Assembly: GCA_030040625.1 (NCBI GenBank)
Contig: JASHTI010000132.1
Coordinates: 1-20,424 of the forward strand
Length of the DNA stretch: 20,424 nt
Source: Thermoplasmata archaeon
GTDB lineage: Archaea; Thermoplasmatota; Thermoplasmata; Lutacidiplasmatales; UBA184
Direction: 5' to 3'
Below, piece by piece: positions 15,554 through 20,424 of this stretch. Made by a program: the position numbers and the translations under genes. Position 1 is the stretch's first letter, and each line of letters opens with the position of its first letter. The notes below the pieces were generated by a model. That model saw nothing but the letters and a program-made list of their open reading frames with translations. It was not told the DNA's origin and did no database searches.

Positions 15554-16417
15554 ATGCACCCCTGGAAGCGGTACCGGCTGCGCGACGGCGAGAAGGTGCG
15601 TCTTGCGCGCTGGGACCCGGCCGAGCGCGCCGACGGTGCCGGCAGCGACCGCGCCGCGAAGCGCACGCTCGCCGCGCTCCTTCCCGAGATCGATCGACGG
15701 CAGTCGCTGCTGTACGCCGACCACCGCCACCGCCTCCTCGTCGTCCTGCAGGGGATGGACACCGCCGGGAAGGACGCGACGATCCGGCGCGTCTTCGAGG
15801 GCGTGAACCCCCAGGGGGTCCGGGTCGCCCGCTTCGGCGTGCCGACCGAACCGGAACGGGCCCGCGATTTCCTCTGGCGGGTTCACCCGGTCGTCCCCGC
15901 GGACGGCGAGATCGTGATCTTCAACCGGAGCCACTACGAGGACGTCCTCTGGCCCCGCGTCCACCGGACGATCGACGAGCGCGAGGTCGCGCGGCGCCTC
16001 CGGGCGATCCGCGACTTCGAGCGGCTGCTCGTGGAGGAGGGCACGACGATCCTGAAGTTCTTCCTTCACGTCAGCCGGAGCGAGCAGAAGCGGCGGCTCG
16101 AGGCCCGGCTCGCGGATCCGACGAAGCACTGGAAGTTCAGCGTCCACGACCTCGCCGAGCGGCCGCTCTGGCCGGCCTATCAGACGGCGTACGAGGCGCT
16201 CCTCGAGGCGACGACCACCGAGGAGGCGCCGTGGTTCGTGGTCCCCTCCGACCATCCGCTCTCGCGCGACGTGATCGTCGCGGAGATCCTGCACCGGCAG
16301 TTGGAGCGGCTCCCGATGAGCTACCCGACCCTCGACCCGGCGATCCGTCGCCAGCTACGCCGCGTCGGGTTCGACGGGCCCGCGCGGGGTCGCCGCGCTG
16401 GGCGACGCGCCGCGTGA
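15554..16417 (+). CDS. ppk2: Polyphosphate kinase 2 family protein (polyP:nucleotide phosphotransferase)
   Basis: PPK2 enzymes transfer phosphate between inorganic polyphosphate and nucleotides. The 287-residue single-domain protein has the full motif set: Walker A QGMDTAGKDAT (about residues 66-76), then GVNPQGVRVARFGVPT, the Walker B-type region IVIFNRSHYEDVL (about 120-133) and the lid segment DPTKHWKFSVHDL (about 190). The last block is APWFVVPSDHPLSRD. The HPVVPADGEIVIFNRSHYEDVL arrangement recalls the subgroup called PPK2_rel_1, but which nucleotide (AMP, ADP or others) is used cannot be decided here. The ATG at 15554 is preceded by a G-rich Shine-Dalgarno-like run. The stop is 10 bases from the convergent rfcL stop. 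Confidence 0.95.
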   Translation: MHPWKRYRLRDGEKVRLARWDPAERADGAGSDRAAKRTLAALLPEIDRRQSLLYADHRHRLLVVLQGMDTAGKDATIRRVFEGVNPQGVRVARFGVPTEPERARDFLWRVHPVVPADGEIVIFNRSHYEDVLWPRVHRTIDEREVARRLRAIRDFERLLVEEGTTILKFFLHVSRSEQKRRLEARLADPTKHWKFSVHDLAERPLWPAYQTAYEALLEATTTEEAPWFVVPSDHPLSRDVIVAEILHRQLERLPMSYPTLDPAIRRQLRRVGFDGPARGRRAGRRAA

Positions 16418-16427
16418 GTCGCTCCCT

Positions 16428-18116
16428 CTACGCGTCCGAGAACTCCCCGAGCCGGCGCTGGCGACGTCCGGGCGGCTTCGGCCGCTCCTTCGGTTCCGTC
16501 GAGGCGCCGGGGCGCTCCCCCTCCGGCCTCTCGACCGGGGGCGGTGACGCCTCCGCGACGGGGAAGAGGGCGACGACGGCGGGGTCGGCCGGATCCGTTC
16601 CCAACGCCGCGGCGACCTCCTCCGGCGAGAGATCGAGCTCGAGGGCGAGGGCACGGCCCGCACGGGCCCCGGGTTCGCGGCTCCCGGCGGGCGCCGTGAG
16701 CAGTCCCTCTACGAGCGGGAGGGCGAGCTCACGCGCCTTCCGGCGTGACATGTGCAGCCGGCCGCCGAGCTTCTGGGCGAGGGTGTCCCGGACGGCGCGG
16801 GAGCTGCGCGACGCGCCCATCGCGCCGAGGAACCGGGGAAACTGGGCGTGCCCACCCCCGATGAGCGGCCGCTCGCGGATCGTCACCGAGACCCCGCCGG
16901 TCAGGATCTCGCCGGCGTAGCTCCAGAGGCCGAACACGCGCCAGCGGCGGGCCCGGGAGAGCAGTCGCTCGGCCGCGGCGACGGTCTCCAGTGCGGCCGA
17001 CCGGTGGCGGGCGTCCGGCGCGAACCAGGGGACGTTCTCCTCGACCCACGGCAACAGGTCGTCCGGCGGGGCGTCGAGCCGGTCCCGGATCTCGACCGAC
17101 CGGTAGAGCCTCGGAACGCTCAGCAGCTCCTCGGTGAAGGCGGCGAAGTCGCTCGGGCGGTCCCGGGCGCCGTACAGCTCGTGGCCCCCGGCGGTCGCCG
17201 GGACGAGCGCCACCGATTCGAGGTCGTTGAGAGCGGCCCGGAGGTCTCCCTGCGCCCGGTCCACGATCCGGTCGAGGTCGGCAGGCGCGACCGCGAGGCG
17301 CTCCTCCCGGGCGATCTCCGAGAGCCGGGCGGCGATCTCCCGTCGATCGATCGGCCCGAACTCGACCGTCCGCGCCACGGAGCGGAAGACGGCACCGTAG
17401 CGGCCGAGCGGCCGCGCGTCGTTGACCGTGAGCACGATCGGCTGCCGCGTCGAGCGCACAAGGCGAGCGATCGCCGCGAGGCCGCCGCGGTCGCCGGATT
17501 CCGGGGCCCGACCGGAGTCCCGCCAGTCCTCGAGGTCCCTCCGGGCGGCCGGCCCCTTCGCCCACGCGGCGTTCCCCGGCGATCGCGGGAGGGCCGCCCA
17601 GTCCGCGAACGGCTTCGGCTTGCCGCCGGGGACGAGCCCCCAGGCGGCGTTGAGCGCGCCGATCGTGCCGTAGCGGCCCTCCAGGAAGCTCCGGAGCGGT
17701 GGGGGCGCGGGGGCCGAGCGGGGACCCTCGCTCGTCCGGCCGGCCGTCAGGCAGTCCGCCTCGTCCAGCAGGATCAGCGTGCGCCGGGGGCCACCGGTCG
17801 GCCGCTCGTCGTCGAGCGTATGCGTGAGCGAGGCGCGCCCGGCGACGCGCTCGACCGCCGACTCGCTCCGGGTGTCGGACGCGTTCATCTCGACGAGCGC
17901 CCATCCGCGCTCGGAGGCCAGCGCCGTGGCGGCGCTGGTCTTGCCGACGCCCGGCGGACCGACGAGGACGAGCGCGCGACGCGCCGGGGTCCCGGGACCG
18001 CTCCAGCCGTCCGCCCAGGCGGCCACTTCCTCGCGCGCGCGCCGGTTCCCGACGAGCTCCGAGAGGCGGCTCGGACGCCAGCGTTCGGCGAGCGGTCGGC
18101 GGTCCCGGGCCGTCAC
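16428..18116 (-). CDS. rfcL: Replication factor C large subunit with large insertion
   Basis: RfcL forms the clamp loader with RfcS and loads PCNA at primer-template junctions. From the GTG at 18116 it is 562 residues. Opening block RPLAERWRPSRLSELVGN, Walker A GPPGVGKT (about 53-60), EMNASDTRS, Walker B LILLDEAD (about 114), sensor 1 LTVND (about 227) and QGDLRAALNDLE are canonical. An insertion of about 80 residues lies between Walker B and DRGG. The C-terminus has a helical collar region, a Pro-rich linker and RQRRLGEFSDA, a weakened PCNA-interacting box. The GTG at 18116 is preferred over upstream codons because minus-strand cgttat lies 27 bases before it. Confidence 0.93.
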   Translation of the reverse strand: MTARDRRPLAERWRPSRLSELVGNRRAREEVAAWADGWSGPGTPARRALVLVGPPGVGKTSAATALASERGWALVEMNASDTRSESAVERVAGRASLTHTLDDERPTGGPRRTLILLDEADCLTAGRTSEGPRSAPAPPPLRSFLEGRYGTIGALNAAWGLVPGGKPKPFADWAALPRSPGNAAWAKGPAARRDLEDWRDSGRAPESGDRGGLAAIARLVRSTRQPIVLTVNDARPLGRYGAVFRSVARTVEFGPIDRREIAARLSEIAREERLAVAPADLDRIVDRAQGDLRAALNDLESVALVPATAGGHELYGARDRPSDFAAFTEELLSVPRLYRSVEIRDRLDAPPDDLLPWVEENVPWFAPDARHRSAALETVAAAERLLSRARRWRVFGLWSYAGEILTGGVSVTIRERPLIGGGHAQFPRFLGAMGASRSSRAVRDTLAQKLGGRLHMSRRKARELALPLVEGLLTAPAGSREPGARAGRALALELDLSPEEVAAALGTDPADPAVVALFPVAEASPPPVERPEGERPGASTEPKERPKPPGRRQRRLGEFSDA

Positions 18117-18140
18117 GCGTTGCGCAGGCACGGGGCGGCG

Positions 18141-18146
18141 ATAACG
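18141..18146 (-). promoter_or_regulatory. TATA-like box of rfcL
   Basis: Minus-strand cgttat is centred 27 bases before the GTG at 18116. It decides the rfcL start: the other in-frame GTG at 18131 would be only 12 bases away. Confidence 0.55.
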
Positions 18147-18208
18147 CCACGGCCGCGCCCCGGTGGACCGAGAGCCCTTCAGGTCCCGCTGCCTCGCCCG
18201 TGGGGCCG

Positions 18209-19159
18209 ATGGATGACCCTCCGCGCGCACGGTTCGATCGGGCGGCCCCGTACCCCGGCGCGCCCTTCCAGCTCTCGCGTCTGGCGTTCTCGGTGCCGAC
18301 CTCCGCCCGCGCGGGGCTGGGCGGGCCGCTCGTCGGCCTCCTTCGCCAAGCCCACCGGGCGGGCGTCACCACCTTCGACCTCACCGCCGCCGAGGATCCC
18401 CGGGCGGCCGAGACGCTCCTCGCCGCCGCCCTGCCGGGCACCGACGCGTCGGTCGTCGTCATCGTGCCGTCACCGGAGGCCCGGACCGCGCGGGGCCCGC
18501 CCGGCCCCGGTCCGTGGCCCGCTCCCCCGCCTTCGGCGACGGCCACGGCGAGCTCTCGCGTGCCCGGGTTCCCGAGGTTGATCGAGCTGAGCTCTCCCGA
18601 AGGTTCTTCGCCGACGACGGAGCCCGCGGCGACGGTCGCCGCGACTTCCCGCGGCCGCACGACCGCCCCTTTCGCCGTCCGGTGCGCCTCCCGCGACGAC
18701 GTGCGCCGGGCGGTCGCCCGGCACGGGCCGTGCCTCATCTCCGGCGCCTTCTCGCTCCTCAAACGGTCGCTGCTCACGGGCGCCGTCGACGCGCACGCCG
18801 GGGAGATCCTCGGCTGGATCGCACGCGACCCGTTCGCCGGGGGTCGGCTGGACGGGAGTCGCTTCGCGGGAGCGGGGGGCGCTGCCCGTCCGGGGCCGCC
18901 CCCGAGCCTGCGCGAGCTGAACGCGGAGTTCGCTCCGGTCGCCCCGCTCCGGTTCCTCGCGCGGCGTGGCGAGCGAACGCTGGCTCAGGCGGCGCTGTGG
19001 TTCGCCCGCGCGGGCCCGCGGGTGGTGAGCGTCGTCGCACCGCTGCCGGTCCCCGAACGATGGCGGGAGATCGCCGAGTTCGATCGCGCCCCGTCGTTGA
19101 CGGGCGAGGAGCTCGCTCGCATCGAGCGGGTTCCCGAGCTGGCCTCCCCGGGGCCCTAG
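18209..19159 (+). CDS. Degenerate aldo/keto-reductase-like protein
   Basis: A 316-residue protein whose start and end follow the aldo/keto reductase barrel. GVTTFDLTAAEDPRAAETLL (about residue 52) stands where active enzymes have a FDTAxxYGxSE element. VVVIVPSPE follows where they have a strand ending in the catalytic lysine. Later, GPCLISGAFSLLKR, ILGWIARDPFAGGRLDG and LRFLARRGERTLAQAALWF (about 247) match the QxxYNLL, GVIAxxPLAGGLL and C-terminal LAQAAL blocks. The catalytic Tyr and Lys are absent and no HxP motif is seen. Residues about 90-160 are shortened and Pro/Ser/Ala-rich. I considered a frameshift there and rejected it. Probably a non-catalytic homologue. The start is uncertain: ATG 18209 or GTG 18200, without a clear TATA or Shine-Dalgarno site. 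Confidence 0.72.
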   Translation: MDDPPRARFDRAAPYPGAPFQLSRLAFSVPTSARAGLGGPLVGLLRQAHRAGVTTFDLTAAEDPRAAETLLAAALPGTDASVVVIVPSPEARTARGPPGPGPWPAPPPSATATASSRVPGFPRLIELSSPEGSSPTTEPAATVAATSRGRTTAPFAVRCASRDDVRRAVARHGPCLISGAFSLLKRSLLTGAVDAHAGEILGWIARDPFAGGRLDGSRFAGAGGAARPGPPPSLRELNAEFAPVAPLRFLARRGERTLAQAALWFARAGPRVVSVVAPLPVPERWREIAEFDRAPSLTGEELARIERVPELASPGP

Positions 19160-19434
19160 GCGCCCGGCGTCGTTCGACCCCTGGACCGGGACCGTCGCCC
19201 GCCCGCGGAACCCCTCGGGGCCGCGCCGGGGTGCCGGCGGGAAACTACTTTGCCCCCGGAGCAGTCGTTGGGCGTTCAGGGTCGCCGTGGGCGGCGGGGC
19301 TCCCCGACCGGGGACGCCGTCGTCCGGGGCGCACCGGGCCGGGTGGGACGGCAGTGGGCGGGAGGAGCGGCGGGGCGGACGACCCCCGATCGCCGCCCCG
19401 TCTCCGAGCGCTCCGCGGTCGGAGGCGGTAGCCG
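19160..19434 (+). other. Longest intergenic stretch (275 bases) with possible promoter and leader
   Basis: It holds no convincing gene. The only AT-rich patch is gaaactactttg at 19241-19252. If it is a TATA element, transcription would start near 19273 and give a leader of about 160 bases ending in a Shine-Dalgarno site. Open frames through it on either strand have no protein character. Confidence 0.5.
19421..19425 (+). promoter_or_regulatory. Shine-Dalgarno site deciding the GTG start at 19435
   Basis: GGAGG, continuing as ggaggcgg, lies nine bases before the GTG at 19435, a normal spacing. An in-frame TAG at 19429-19431 closes the frame just upstream, so this GTG is the first possible start. 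Confidence 0.6.
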
Positions 19435-20424
19435 GTGGCGTCGGGCAAGCCGCTCTTCGGGGCCGGGGCACACCGAGCCGGTGCGACCCTCGGGCTGTCC
19501 GTCATGTCCGGGGTCGCGACCGCCGCGGTGGCGGGAGTGTATCTTCCGGCCGCGCTGCGCGAGGCGGCCGATTGCCCGCACCCGCCGACCGGGAGCGGCT
19601 GTGCCGCCCACCCGTTCTGGGGGTTCGGCCCGGAGCTCTTCCTGCTCGCGTGCGCGGTCGGCCTGGCGAGCGGGATCCTCACCGCGATCGTCGGGCTGGT
19701 CGCGGTCCGTATCCGGCGAGAGCGGACCTGGCTCGGCTTCGTCGTGATCGCGCTGAGCGGTCTCGGACTGTTCGCCTACGCCGGCTTCGGGGTAGGTGTC
19801 GTCGCCGGAGTCCTCGCGGGGCTGTGGCTCTCGGAGCCCGGCGGCTCCCGGGCCCCCTCGCCTTCCGAGTGGTCGGGCTCGTTCCCGGCGGGCGTTCCGC
19901 CGCCGGCCCGGGGGGCCAAGCGGCCTCTCACTCCCCGTCCGTCGGTCACCGAGTGGGACGGGATCGTTGCTTCGGGCCCCCCGAACCCGGCGAGCGCGGG
20001 CCGCCCGCGCGTCACGCTTCCGAGCGCCGATCGCCTCGCGCAGGCGCTGGAGCGCAGCCGTCAGGCCGCGCCCCGACGACCGGGCACGCCGAGCGGACCG
20101 CCGCCCACCGTGGTGTTGCCGCCTCCCCCGGTCGGACTCCGCGGAGGTTCGCGGATCGGTCGTCCGACGGGGGGCCCGAACGGCTCTCCGGCCAGCGCCG
20201 CTCCGCCGGCGATCCCGGTGCCTCCGCCGCCCGGGGGCCCTTCACCCGCCGGTGCGACCGGCCGCTGGCAGCCCGACCGTGGGGAGCTCTCGCCTTGGGA
20301 CCCGCACGGCGGAGTCCCGCCGGCCCCGGCGGCGTCGGCCGTCGTGGCGTCGGAGCTGCTCGATCGTCCCCCGCCGCCCCGCGTCCCCGCGGCGCAGGGC
20401 CCGCTCCGTATGCCACGCGGCGCG
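19435..20424 (+). CDS. Membrane protein with long proline-rich tail, partial at right edge
   Basis: I recognise no family. At least 330 residues from the GTG at 19435, open to the window end. Helix 1 (about residues 14-37, ATLGLSVMSGVATAAVAGVY) is followed by a short outer loop with two cysteines (CPHPPTGSGC), which could form a disulfide. Helix 2 is LFLLACAVGLASGILTAIVG. After the basic VRIRRER comes a hydrophobic stretch of about 34 residues that is one or two more helices. From about residue 143 the chain is Pro/Gly/Ser/Ala-rich with PPP runs, probably disordered and cytoplasmic if there are four helices. The ATG at 19504 is an alternative start but would cut helix 1. The tail resembles proline-rich scaffolding linkers; function unknown. 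Confidence 0.7.
   Translation, partial: MASGKPLFGAGAHRAGATLGLSVMSGVATAAVAGVYLPAALREAADCPHPPTGSGCAAHPFWGFGPELFLLACAVGLASGILTAIVGLVAVRIRRERTWLGFVVIALSGLGLFAYAGFGVGVVAGVLAGLWLSEPGGSRAPSPSEWSGSFPAGVPPPARGAKRPLTPRPSVTEWDGIVASGPPNPASAGRPRVTLPSADRLAQALERSRQAAPRRPGTPSGPPPTVVLPPPPVGLRGGSRIGRPTGGPNGSPASAAPPAIPVPPPPGGPSPAGATGRWQPDRGELSPWDPHGGVPPAPAASAVVASELLDRPPPPRVPAAQGPLRMPRGA

Noticed and set aside
18480..18660. Frameshift inside the aldo/keto-reductase-like gene, with an alternative frame looking charged and protein-like
   Set aside because: Third-position GC is higher in the continuous frame. That frame also keeps RLIEL and VRCASRDDV, which fit barrel strands, so no shift is needed. An indel check with reads would settle it.
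16752..18777. Long open frames overlapping rfcL on both strands
   Set aside because: Neither shows domain motifs. The rfcL frame contains Walker A, Walker B, sensor 1 and the collar elements.

Overview
The window is very GC-rich and looks archaeal. It encodes the ribosome-recycling ATPase Rli1/ABCE1, the archaeal GTP cyclohydrolase MptA and the large subunit of the archaeal clamp loader (RfcL). Several genes have a TATA-like box about 26-28 bases before the start codon and no room for a Shine-Dalgarno site, which is the archaeal leaderless arrangement. A secreted thermopsin-like protein with PKD-type repeats, in such a GC-rich genome, suggests an uncultured high-GC member of the Thermoplasmatota. 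That lineage call is inference.

Layout: 1-5377 (minus) is one huge secreted protein of at least 1792 residues that runs off the left edge. It has a signal peptide, a thermopsin-like (peptidase A5) region, a beta-rich middle, and seven PKD/Ig-like modules on a 258-base period. 5524-12056 (minus) is a tight series: mptA, two FtsX/MacB-type permeases, their ATPase, rli1, and a membrane protein with a possible PH-like domain. GTGA start/stop overlaps join both permeases and the ATPase. 12191-13866 (plus), divergent from mptA, is a second operon: a MIP18/DUF59 iron-sulfur assembly protein, a GNAT acetyltransferase and a DUF1684 protein whose basic tail overlaps the convergent MarC gene by 35 bases.

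13832-14978 (minus) holds the MarC-type membrane protein and an unrecognised small protein with an arginine-rich tail. 15079-16417 (plus) holds an OsmC-type peroxide reductase and a PPK2 polyphosphate kinase. 16428-18116 (minus) is rfcL with an unusual insertion of about 80 residues. 18209-19159 (plus) is a degenerate aldo/keto-reductase-like protein. 19435 to the right edge (plus) is a membrane protein with a long proline-rich tail.

Most genes are housekeeping or stress functions. The unusual parts are the giant repeat protein, the RfcL insertion, the AKR-like pseudoenzyme, and the divergent pairing of a MIP18-type iron-sulfur factor with an operon that carries an iron-sulfur protein (Rli1). 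I saw no tRNA, rRNA, CRISPR array or insertion sequence. No gene-free stretch exceeds 300 bases; the longest is 19160-19434.
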